Assembly: GCA_023055425.1 (NCBI GenBank)
Contig: JALGPY010000003.1
Coordinates: 66,324,991-66,388,990 of the forward strand
Reading direction: 5' to 3'
Length of the DNA: 64,000 bases
Origin: Linanthus parryae
Lineage: Eukaryota; Streptophyta; Magnoliopsida; Ericales; Polemoniaceae
In this document: piece by piece, positions 52,736 through 62,574 of the stretch
Layout: every line of letters begins with the position of its first letter
Numbering within the stretch: the first letter of the stretch is position 1
Translations under genes and position numbers: made by a program
Notes under the pieces: model-generated
The model's input: the letters and a program-made list of their open reading frames with translations, nothing else
What the model was told of the DNA's origin: nothing
Databases searched by the model: none

Positions 52736-54027
52736 TGGCGGGTGGTGGAAAGAAACGACGGACGGTGAGGGAACATCTCAAGAGGCATCCGGCTCGGGTG
52801 ATCCTCAGTTAGAAATCCCGCCTTCACCCCAATACCCTGTTTTGGATAACCCTCCACCGACTAAACCGGGAATTGTAGGAAGAAGATCGTCTAAAGTGAA
52901 CCTAAAAGAGCGTTGTATTGGGCCCGCTTGCTTTGATAGTTATCGATTTGTTACATTCGAGGCCCGCCTAGACTCTATTAGGGACACTTACTTGAAGAAG
53001 AATGGGCAGTCGGAGAAGGAATTTCCATTTCATGAGGACATGCCTCAGGCAATCAAGGACATCTTTGAGCGTGAAAAGTTGACTAGTTGGTTCAAACTTG
53101 TAGGGAAGTCTAGTTCTCACATAGCACGTGATTTTTGCCTCAATTTGCTAGAGATGGTGAGAGCCAGGACCCCCGTCTCGTATACTGTCGAAATGAGTGG
53201 ATAGTCTTCACGCCAGAGACTATCGGCTTGGCCATGGGGTTTCCACGTCTACGAGAGGGTTGTGGTTACAGTGCCACTATTCGAATTCAGGGTATTTGTT
53301 CTCGAGTCAATGCCTTTTGTTTTGCGAAGGGAGTAGACCCATGGGATAGGAGAGGGGATGTGCCTCAATGGAAAGCTCACAAGAACTACTTTAGGCCTGA
53401 GGCGAGGTGGTTTGTGAGTTGTTAGAGAATTGGGTTATGAGAATCACACAGAATCCTCATTACTCTTTCCGACTATGTGTCTTGGCTCTGTGTCTATACA
53501 CCGGTGTTCGGGTAGACATCCCTAGGCAGATTTGGGCCAATTGGTTGGAGAGAGTTTCAAGGAATAACAATTTGGGTCCCGGCCACACTTGTTTGCTGAC
53601 TCATTTGGCTAAGACTGCGGAAATACCGATTGGGAAACACATGGACCTGAAAAGGTTTACTGATAGGAAGCGGTTTAGGTTTGATGAGTCGGCCAAAACA
53701 AAGGGAAATGGTAGGAAGATGAAAACCTCTCGGTTTGACAACCAAGTTGCCTATGACCACTTGAAGGCGGAAATGGCCCGGGATAGAATTGAGAGAAGAC
53801 GCCAGTTTGACTATACTAGGGACAATCAGACGAAGCTGGGTAGCTTGATCCAGATGGTGGGTCAGTGGGTTATTTAATCGAGTGGTCAGGCGGCGGAGGA
53901 GTTTGTTCCACCGGTCCCGACGACGGATCTGTGGTTTCAGGAAGATGAATTTGAGTATCCGGTTCCGCCGAGTGAGGACGAGTTGGAGTTGGAAGACGAG
54001 GATGATGAAGATGAGGAGGATGAGTAG
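52736..54027 (+). pseudogene. G2 third ORF, plant-transposon-protein-like, broken
   Basis: The ATG at 52736 gives MAGGGKKRRTVREHLKRHPA, a basic start, then a frameshift near 52785. The core is read in frames 52842-53204, 53135-53425 and 53407-53877: FDSYRFVTFEARLDSI, RDFCLNLLEMV, NEWIVFTPETIGLAMGFPRL, FRLCVLALCLYTGVRVDIPR and LLTHLAKTAEIPIGKH. A stop at 53875-53877 is followed in frame by an acidic tail (SEDELELEDEDDEDEEDE) to the TAG at 54025-54027. It has the same layout as the G1 ORF3 core, with an acidic tail like B1. Not functional here. Confidence 0.75.
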
Positions 54028-56249
54028 AGGAGCGTGCCCTTACGCTAGGATTGTTGAGTCCTCGTTTTATTGTTCAGGACAACGATGCATCCTAGTGTGG
54101 GGGTGGGTTATACGCTTTTACTAGTCAGTTGTTTTAGTCTTTGCATCGCCCGTGTCGCATTTAGGTAGGAATTTTGGTTATGTCCTTATTTTCTTCTTTA
54201 TTATTTCTAATTTTGTTTGCACGTTTACTTTATTGAGTCATCCCACCAACATATCGAGTCATTAATCGAGTAGACCGTGCATGTAGTATAGGTTAAAAAA
54301 AATTAAAATTTTAAAAACCAAACAAATAAAAATTTGAGAAAGGGCAATCAAAAGAAGCTGAAAATTGGTACAATCGAGAAGTGTGAAGCTTTTAGGCATA
54401 GGGCATGATTTGCGAGCGAGAGTGACAACGTGAGTCCACCTTAGTAATTATAGAGAAGCTTTCTTTACGGGTATGCGTGCCTATTTTTTCACACGTACTT
54501 AATTTCAAATCGAAAGTGTGTGCCTAGTTTTCTTACAAGAGTTGAGCTAGGTGTGAGCTAAACAAGACGAACGTTCTCGTGTACGTATTAGGTAGTCGCC
54601 AACCCGCCTCGTAGTGGCACACAAAACAGCTGTGCGAGGTCGTGTATTAGAGCACTCACTGCTTATAGAACTCACCCTGTAGGACCACTAGTAAACCTCA
54701 ATTTGAACCTTGGATTCTTTGATAACCTCTTGACTTAGGTTGACGATTCTCGGCCTTCATAATTGATTGTTTAGAATCACCTCTTTAGTGCGTCACGAGG
54801 GATTTGTAGTTGAGGGGGTTCGATGAGGGAGTGCTTCATGATATATTCTTGTGAGTCTTACACATCGCATATGCTTCATTTGTGATTTCGAGGGGATGCG
54901 AGGGTGAGTGAGAGTAGGCTTGCGCATTTCGGTGTGGCGGTGTCCCATGTCTTTACAACATGGACACAGTTGTGGAGAGCCGTGAGTGTGTAACATCTAG
55001 TACGCACAAAAATTGGGTTGGGTGAATTTAATTGGTGGATCGTGCTAGGTACCGGATTTTACTCATCGTGGTGTAGGAGGTTCGGTTGGATTAGGCACGA
55101 GACATACATCCGATTGACTACGTGAGAGGGCACAGGATTACATTCGAGTGTGGGGGCGTCGACTTTTGACTACGGACATCGAGATTGAGCTTGCGACGAC
55201 TCCATCCCCACACATGTGCTTTATTTTTTTTGCGGCTTAGTTTGTGACACCATGGATTTCATCGATTTAGGGGGAGATGAATTTATTTGTGATACGTATT
55301 CATCGGCTTGATTATTTCCTCCCCCTGTCATCTTATTTTGGCTTGACTTTTGGAAGACCACTCGGGATTTGTATGGTGGACATTTTGCAGAAATTAGAGA
55401 GAGAAAAAAAATCATAAAAAAAAAAGAAAATAGAGAAAAAAAAAGAGTTGAAATAAAGGAATAGAGGGGAAGCTTATTGGAAGATCGAGTGGAGGAGCAG
55501 CTAGTTCATCAACGGGAAGTTTCTTCTTGTGCACGATTTACGACAGTGGCCGCGGAGATCGTAATTGTACCGAGGTTTGAGGGGATCGAGGGCCGGAGAT
55601 GGTGAGTTTCGGTTTCGGTTTCTATCATTGTTGTGAGGGTGTGTGAGATGTGGTTTATTTGTGAGAATGTGATGCTTTAGGACTATACCTGATTATTATC
55701 CTTTCGTCCCTAAGCCTCATCATTCTAACCCGCTAGTGGAATAGGAGCTCGGACCTTGAATGTGGCTTAGCTTAGCGTAGCCTCATATTTTGTTGGCACA
55801 CACGAAGAGGTAATGCATTCTTGTACGTAGTAAGGGTAGGTTCTCTATACTAGCTGGAGGAGATTCTCATTGTCGAATGTGGTTTCAATTCATGCCTTGT
55901 ATCTAAATTTCTCATCGCTTCGTGATAACCGGTTTAAGCCAATGGAGACCGATCTCGCAAAAGAAAAGAATAAAAAATTGTTATTTCAATACTTGCATTG
56001 TGAATATTGCATTTGCATATAGGTGCATTGTGTATAATTGAGTAATGTCGACTAGTAAAAGGGTGGTTTGTGGTTTGATATAACTCGGACTAGTATGCAA
56101 TTGATGTCGGATTTGTATGCAATGAATGGTGATAGTATGCAATTGGCGTAGGGAAGTTATGCAAGGATGAATTGGTTTGATATGCAAAGTTGGATTGATT
56201 GCGAGAAGTGAGAGTATTTTGGCTTGAGAAGTTTTATATGACTTGGGAA
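54028..56249 (+). other. 3' noncoding region of G2
   Basis: 2.2 kb, no credible gene. An A-rich GAAAA tract lies at about 55400-55445, followed by GTGGCCGCG as in G1. Further short blocks match the G1 3' region (AACCCGCC near 54600; G1 near 30117). Right part with repeated ATGCAA words (about 55995-56185). Confidence 0.55.
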
Positions 56250-56268
56250 TTTGCTCGGGACGAGCAAA
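56250..56268 (+). other. Pre-PPT hairpin of G2
   Basis: TTTGCTCG-GGA-CGAGCAAA, an 8-bp stem like G1 31499-31517, with the outer pair T-A instead of A-T. The G-rich PPT (GTGTGGGG, about 56274-56281) follows. Confidence 0.7.
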
Positions 56269-56285
56269 AGGTAGTGTGGGGTAGT

Positions 56286-56356
56286 TGATAACTTCGTTTT
56301 CGGAGTTATTTTATGCCTTATATTTCTACGTTTTGCGTGCTCAACATGGAGAATTT
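56286..56356 (+). repeat. 3' LTR of G2, first 71 bp only
   Basis: TGATAACTTC through ATGGAGAATTT matches the first part of the G2 5' LTR. At 56357 the sequence changes abruptly to the Copia A2 LTR. Confidence 0.9.
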
Positions 56357-56982
56357 ATCCATAGTTTCTCGATCCATGGGAATAGCCTTATTCGTGCAAA
56401 TAACATCAATATCCCATATTGATTTATTTGAGTCTGGCCAGACATTCTATAAGCACTATCCCTCGAGTGGCCTAGGATATTTGCTCCCGTTATGTGAGAG
56501 GGACAAATCCTATCTACGTCCACTACGATCTCTAAGCTTGCTTCTTATTGTATCCAGTACACGCCATTATAACTACCCAGTTACGGTGTAGCGTTTAACG
56601 CTACCAAGATCACAATAATCCACAACTAGAATATCTAGTGACTTCAAGTCTAAAGATGACAATACCATTGCACCACGAGAAGCGCTTGTGACTCAACATA
56701 ACATGTATGTAGCCTTCTCGGAGATGGTTCAATCCAGTGCAACATTCCCTAATGCACACCTATGTGTTGGATCGTGATATCTCCATATCAATCCAACCCC
56801 ATACTAGTCTATAGATGATTGTCCCATTAATCATTATACTTGACTAGGGATATTTAAGATAAACAACACAATTGTAAATCCAAGGACTTCATTATATTAA
56901 ATATCCAATAAATAATAAATGAATTTCTAGCCACAAATAATTAATACTAAACTAGATTGCCTCTAGGGCATCTATTCCAACA
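56357..56982 (-). repeat. 3' LTR of Copia A2, truncated
   Basis: Begins TGTTGGAATAG at 56982 (minus strand) and stops at 56357, where about 800 bp present in the 5' LTR are missing. It is joined to G2 LTR sequence. Confidence 0.92.
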
Positions 56983-56983
56983 G

Positions 56984-56992
56984 TCTCCCACT
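56984..56992 (-). other. Polypurine tract of A2
   Basis: AGTGGGAGA on the minus strand, one base before the LTR start. Confidence 0.82.
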
Positions 56993-56996
56993 TGAA

Positions 56997-58781
56997 CTAG
57001 AGCCAATCTGGCGCATCTCGTATGCCCATACTCCTAGTGTGCCCTTCATGCTTCCACTGCGTGAGAGGCTTCGTAAGCGGGTCTGACAGATTATCATCTG
57101 TGGGAATCTTGCATATCCGAACGTCTCCTCTATCAATAATATCTCGAATCAGATGAAACTTCCTGAGCACGTGCTTGGACTTCTGGTGCGATCTGGGTTC
57201 CTTTGATTGCGCGATTGCCCCAGTGTTGTCACAGAACAACTCCACTGGATCCGCAATGCTAGGGGCCACACCAAGTTCAGAAACAAACTTTCTGATCCAA
57301 ACAACCTCCTTTGCTGCGCCATTTGCAGCAATGTACTCAGCCTCTGTTGTAGAATCAGCTACCGTCTCTTTCTTGCAACTTTTCCAGCTCACCGCTGCTC
57401 CATTCAGGCAAAACACATATCCCGATTGTGATCTAAAGTCATCTCTGTCGGTTTGGAAGCTTGCATCAGTGTAACCCCTTACACGCAACTCTTCCTCACC
57501 GCCAAATATCAAGAAAGCATCCTTAGTTCTTCTCAAGTACTTTAGGATGTTCTTGACTGCAATCCAGTGACTCTCACCTGGATTGGATTGGTATCTGCTT
57601 GTCATACTCAAGGCATATGACACATCTGGTCTAGTACATAACATGGCGTACATGATAGATCCTATGGCCGAGGCATAGGGGATTCTACTCATGCGTTCCT
57701 TCTCAATCTCATTGGAAGGACAACCACTCTTTGAAAGAGTGATTCCATGTGACATGGGCAAGAATCCCTTCTTGGAATCTTGCATGTTGAACCGTTTCAA
57801 CACCTTGTCAATATATGTACTTTGACTTAGGCCTAGCAACCTCTTAGATTTATCTCTATAGATCTTTATACCGAGTATATAGGCTGCTTCCCCTAAGTCC
57901 TTCATTGAGAAACACTTTCCTAGCCAATCTTTCACAGATTGCAGCATGGGAATGTCGTTTCCAATGAGTAGTATGTCATCCACATACAAGACCAGAAAAG
58001 CTACAGAGCTCCCACTAACCTTCTTGTAGACACAAGACTCATCTTCGTTTCTGATGAAGCCAAACTCTTTGACTACTTCATCAAAACGTACTTTGTTGGC
58101 TTGCTTTGGATCTTCAAAACCCTCCGGTTGTATCATATACACGTCCTCGAGGAGATTCCCATAAAGGAATGCTGTTTTGACATCCATCTGCCAAATCTCA
58201 TAGTCGTGGTATGCTGCAATTGCAAGTAGGATTCGGATGGATTTGGTCATAGCGACTGGTGAAAAGGTTTCATCATAGTCAATACCATGAATCTGTCTGA
58301 ATCCTTTAGCCACCAATCGGCCCTTATAGGTAATCACATTACCATCCATGTCGATCTTCTTCTTGAAGACCCATTTGCACCCTATGGGCCGCGCCCCATT
58401 GGGTGGTTCCACCAAAGTCCATACTTTGTTGGTGTACATGGATTCCATCTCGGATCTCATGGCTTCCAGCCAATTCTGTGAGTCTGGGCCACTCATGGCC
58501 TCCTCATAGGTAGTAGGCTCATCATCTATGAGCATCGTGTCGCCGGAATCGGTTACGAGAAGTCCATACCTCTCGGGTTCCTGGCGCACTCTACTAGATC
58601 TACGAAGCTTTTGTGTTACCTGAACAGGTTGCTTCACAACTGCTTGTGGTTCCTGTTCATGTTCCATAATCGGTTCAGTGATTTGTGGTTCTTGAACCTC
58701 TTCAAGTTCTACATTCCTCCCACTTGCTTCTTTAGAGACAAATTCTCTTTCTAGAAACACGCCGGTCCGAGCAACAAACAC
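56997..58781 (-). pseudogene. A2 reverse transcriptase and RNase H (end of gag-pol)
   Basis: 594 codons in frame with the upstream part, separated from it by one TAA (58782-58784). RT: RSSRVRQEPERYGLLVTDSG, GARPIGCKWVFKKKIDMDG, MDVKTAFLYGNLLEDVYM and the catalytic YVDD at 57975-57986. Between ANKV and RFDEVV (near 58090) about 18 codons present in A1 (CKLQRSIYRLKKASRSWN) are deleted without a frameshift; this removes the conserved YGLKQ-like RT segment. RNase H: SQSGYVFCLNGAAVSWK, STTEAEYIAANGAAK, CDNTGAIAQSKEPRSHQ, ending IRDAPDWL. The deletion alone should inactivate RT. Confidence 0.9.
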
Positions 58782-60494
58782 TTAGTTCTCGGTTGGATTG
58801 TAGAAGCAGTATCCCTTAGTTTCCTTAGGGTACCCCACAAATTTACACTTATCCGATTTCGGCCCTAGCTTGTCTGATTGTAAACGTTTTACATAGAAAT
58901 CGCAGCCCCAAATCCTCATGAACGATAGTGTGGGACGCCTCCCACTCCACATCTCATATGGTGTCTTCATGACTGATTTAGATGGAACACGGTTAATGGT
59001 GAAAGCTGCACTTAATAGAGCGTAGCCCCAAAATGACAATGGAAGATCGATTTGACACATCATAGATAGAACCATATCCAATAGGGTTCGATTCCTCCTC
59101 TCGGACACGCCATTCCATTGTGGCGTTCCGGGTGGAGTGAGTTGGGACACGATCCCACACTCTCTAAGATAGTCGTCAAACTCTTGGCTTAAGTATTCTC
59201 CTCCACGATCCGATCGTAGAGCCTTTATAATTTTGCCAAGTTGCATCTCTACTTCATTCTTGAATTCTTTGAACACTTCAAAGGATTCGGATTTTGCCCT
59301 CATAAGGTACAAAAATCCATATCTACTATAATCATCAGTAAATGTAATGAAGTAGACACAACCACCCCTGGCAGGCGTGGCAAATGGCCCACACACATCA
59401 GTATGTATGAGTGCTAATTGCTCACTAGTCCTCTCACCTTTCTTATTGAAAGGGGACTTTGTCATTTTTCCCAATAAACAAGCCTCACATGTCTCATATG
59501 ATTCAAAATCAAATGAGTCTAGTAATCCATCCTTATGGAGTCTAGATACACGTTTCTCATTTATGTGGCCTAAACGACAGTGCCATAAATAAGCAGGATT
59601 TAAATCATTTATTTTAATCCGCTTGGTATTAATGTTGTAGACAGGATTGCTTAAATCAAGGACATAAAGTCCATTAAATAATTGCGCACTAAAATAGTGA
59701 ATATTATTTAAATAAAAGGAACAACAATTGTTCTTTATTGAAATAATAAAACCATCCTTGTCCAAACAAGAAATAGAAATAATGTTTCTGCTCATAGCAG
59801 GCACAAAATGGCAATTATTTAATTCTAAAACTAATCCTGAAGGCAGAGATAGCTCGCACACGCCTATGGCCAACGCAGCAACCTTTGCTCCATTCCCAAC
59901 GCGTAGATCTACCTCTCCTTTAGTCAATCTTTTACTTCTCTTTAGATCCTGCATATTTCGACAAATATGAGATCCACATCCAGTATCTAATACCCATGAT
60001 GTAGAGACAGTTAAATTGACATCTACAACAAAAATACCTGGTTGTGGTGGAATAACTATTCCAAGCCTCTTGTCCTCCAGATATTTTGGGCAGTTCCTCC
60101 TCCAGTGTCCAGGCTGACTGCAGTAGTGACACTCACCTTTAGTCACGGCCTTGGCAATGCTACCAACAGGGTTAAGGGCAAGTTCCTTGGACTTGGCAAC
60201 TGACTTGCATTTGCCCTTGGAGGAAGAGGCAAACCTTTTGCCTTTTCCTTTCTGTACCATCATTATGGCCTTGCCCTTACCCTTGTTGATGCTCTGTTCA
60301 GCCGTCCTCAACATGTTGAGTAAATCTGGCAGTGGTTTAACGATCTCGTTCATGTTATAGTTCATAATGAACTGTCCATAACTCTCGGGCAACGATTGCA
60401 ACACGATATCGGTTGCCAACTCTTGGCCGACCGGGAACCCCAGTCGGGCGAGATTCTCCAAGTACCCGATCATTCGGAGTACAAGGGGTCCCAC
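58782..60494 (-). pseudogene. A2 gag end, protease and integrase (middle of gag-pol)
   Basis: 570 codons, no internal stop. Gag end with the zinc knuckle CHYCSQPGHWRRNCPKYL (all four ligands), protease WVLDTGCGSHICRNM (DTG intact), then the integrase: H-H-C-C (HCRLGHINEKRVSRLH, YETCEACLLGKMTK), first Asp in HTDVCGPFATPARGG, second Asp in ALRSDRGGEYLSQEF, Glu in NGVSERRNRTLLDM. It ends at a TAA where A1 has AAA (Lys), so one substitution caused the stop. The first Met shown here is internal; translation would start at 60953. Confidence 0.9.
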
Positions 60495-60503
60495 CGGGTT
60501 CCC

Positions 60504-60953
60504 TTATGCCAGATGACATTTGAACGGTGCCTTTGAGACCTCATACCTCTCTACCCTCGCCTGCTCCTGGAAGAGCTGCTTTAGATGTTCGATCATATCG
60601 ACAGCATTCATGTTTTCGTGTTGCTTCTGAAGCTCAGAAGTCATGGTGCAAAGCATTAGGCAGGCCGCATCAGTAGCGTCATCAACACGCTTTTGATATG
60701 CCTTTAAGGCAGCAGGTGTTTGGTTCTCTGGACCTTCTGGAACATGCTCCTCTATTGCGTACAGTTTCTTCTCTTGCTTGAGAACAATTCTCAAGTTTCT
60801 GTACCAATCAAGAAAGTTGGTTCCAGAGAGCTTGTCCTTCTCAAGGACAGATCGTAGGGAATGTTGTGAACTCGATGAGTTGTTTGCCATTTGGAATTCT
60901 AAAAAAGGAAAATACGCAAGTTTTAGTATTTGTGAATATTTTACTATATTCAA
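60504..60953 (-). pseudogene. A2 gag N-terminus
   Basis: 149 codons from MNIVKYSQ at 60953. The better start is the internal Met before ANNSSSSQHSLRSVLEK (about 60890), which aligns with the A1 Gag start. It contains LSGTNFLDWYRNLRIVLKQE and VDMIEHLKQLFQEQARVERYE. The TAA at 60504-60506 replaces a Glu codon (A1: SIAEGN; A2: HLA-stop-GN), and the frame stays open beyond it. Gag packages the element RNA. Confidence 0.88.
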
Positions 60954-62559
60954 TAATGGCTAGTTTATCAAATATAGCTCCCACTATTTTTCTACGGATT
61001 AATAACCCTCAAGATATTAATGCGGAAAATATCCTTATATTTTCTAGTGGGCCAAGATCCATCTTTCATCTCCTTATGAGCTTGCTTTGGCAAGTCACCC
61101 ATAATTTGACTACCATAGGTAGGAACAATTCCAATTGCATCCCATATGTAACTCTTGGTTCAATTGGGCAAATAACTCTTTATTTATCCATCTATATGGA
61201 TAATCCCAATTGATTGCCTCTAGGTTTCTTAATCAAATTAATAGCCTAGTTGTGTTCAACCTCTTATCTAAACAATTGCACATTGTTACGTGCCATCGCA
61301 TTCCATCATTATGAACCAAGTCGCCATGCTTTGGCACGCACAAACTTGATAAATAATGATGATAATGAGTGTTTAAATAACGAGAAGGCAAGAACACAAT
61401 ATTTGAATTTTGAGGGATTTTAAATTCAATTTTAATTGTTTTGTTGATGAATATCAACTAATCTATCTATTTGAGTTTGGGCACAACTCCAAATAATAGA
61501 TCCGGGTTGTCTAATTATCTTATTATCCTAATTGCATGCATCATCCATACACCAATCACACAAATAATAAGACATTAAAATAAACAACCACAAAACAAAA
61601 ATTAAACGTGATGTGGATATGGCCTTTTTTCTAGACTAAGATAATTCCAAGCCAATGGAATTATCTATGAACCCTAAAGCAAACACATCTCCATGCGTCT
61701 TGATCTTTTTGTCCATCCTTCATTGTCTCGTGGAATGCTCCATGCTCCATGCTCCATCTTTTGTGGCTTTTTTGGCTTTGGGCTTCTTTTCTTCAATCTT
61801 GGCTAACAATCTACTTTATCTAGCACTAGCTAACTTCTATACTAAATAAAATAAATCTCACAAGTTGAGAAAAAAATGGCACGCAGGCCATAAAACCCTA
61901 ATTAATTATTACAATTAACTGATCAGCTCGCAGGCCGTAAAACCAAACCACAAAATTAAACATCCACATCAAACCACATCCTAAGGCCATATCCAATCAC
62001 CATGCGATTTGCACATAAACAGTTAAAATCCAATTTTAACGCGCTTGGTCAATTTTAATTGATTTTAGGATTTCTAGGGTTAAAAGGGTCCATGGGCCCA
62101 ACGATCAAATTGCTCGGGCCCATCAAAGTGAACCACAAGGCCCTAGGGCCGGCCCGGCCCAAAACCCACAAGGCTAGGCCCACGGGTTAGGGCCGCCCGA
62201 CCCCTAGGGCGGCCAATCTTGGGCGACAAGCAAGGGGGCGGTCCCTAGGGGGGGCCGAACCTCCTTGAGGGAGTTGTTTCCAAAACAACTCCCTTGCTTG
62301 GTGCCCAAGTTTGGTTGTTTCCTTGTTTTGGGAGAACTCCTTCTTCCCCAAGGATGCCCAAACCCTAGATCTAAGATCCTATAATTTCTCAAACTCAACA
62401 ATTCATGCATCTAATGCAAAAATTGGATCTTGGTATGATTAATTGTTGACAAATTGCATCCCATGCTTGATTTGTCTTGTTTTACGCGATAAACAATCAA
62501 ATTAAGGTGTAAAACAACTAAAACGTAACACATAAACCACGTTTATGCTCTACGACCCG
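60954..62559 (-). other. A2 leader between PBS and gag
   Basis: 1.6 kb, homologous to the A1 leader. A GC-rich part (about 62090-62280) has repeated CCCTAGGG/GGCCG words. No conserved open frame. It lacks the solo LTR that sits in the A1 leader. Confidence 0.75.
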
Positions 62560-62573
62560 TGGCTCTAATACCA
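62560..62573 (-). other. Primer binding site of A2 (initiator Met tRNA)
   Basis: TGGTATTAGAGCCA on the minus strand: 13 of 14 bases match TGGTATCAGAGCCA. It starts one base after the LTR end. Confidence 0.9.
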
Positions 62574-62574
62574 C

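Larger units (their letters stand above)
44043..56356 (+). mobile_element. Athila-type Gypsy element G2, decayed, 3' LTR cut
   Basis: A second Athila element of 12.3 kb: 5' LTR 44043-45475, tRNA-Asp PBS, broken gag-pol, third ORF, long 3' region, and only the first 71 bp of the 3' LTR (56286-56356). It shares the order, hairpins and third-ORF type with G1 but differs widely in sequence and has its own palindrome. Many stops and shifts make it older than G1. Confidence 0.92.

Noticed and set aside
61655..61849. Possible small host membrane protein (64 codons, hydrophobic)
   Set aside because: Lies in the A2 leader, antisense to the element; nothing comparable was seen in the A1 leader.
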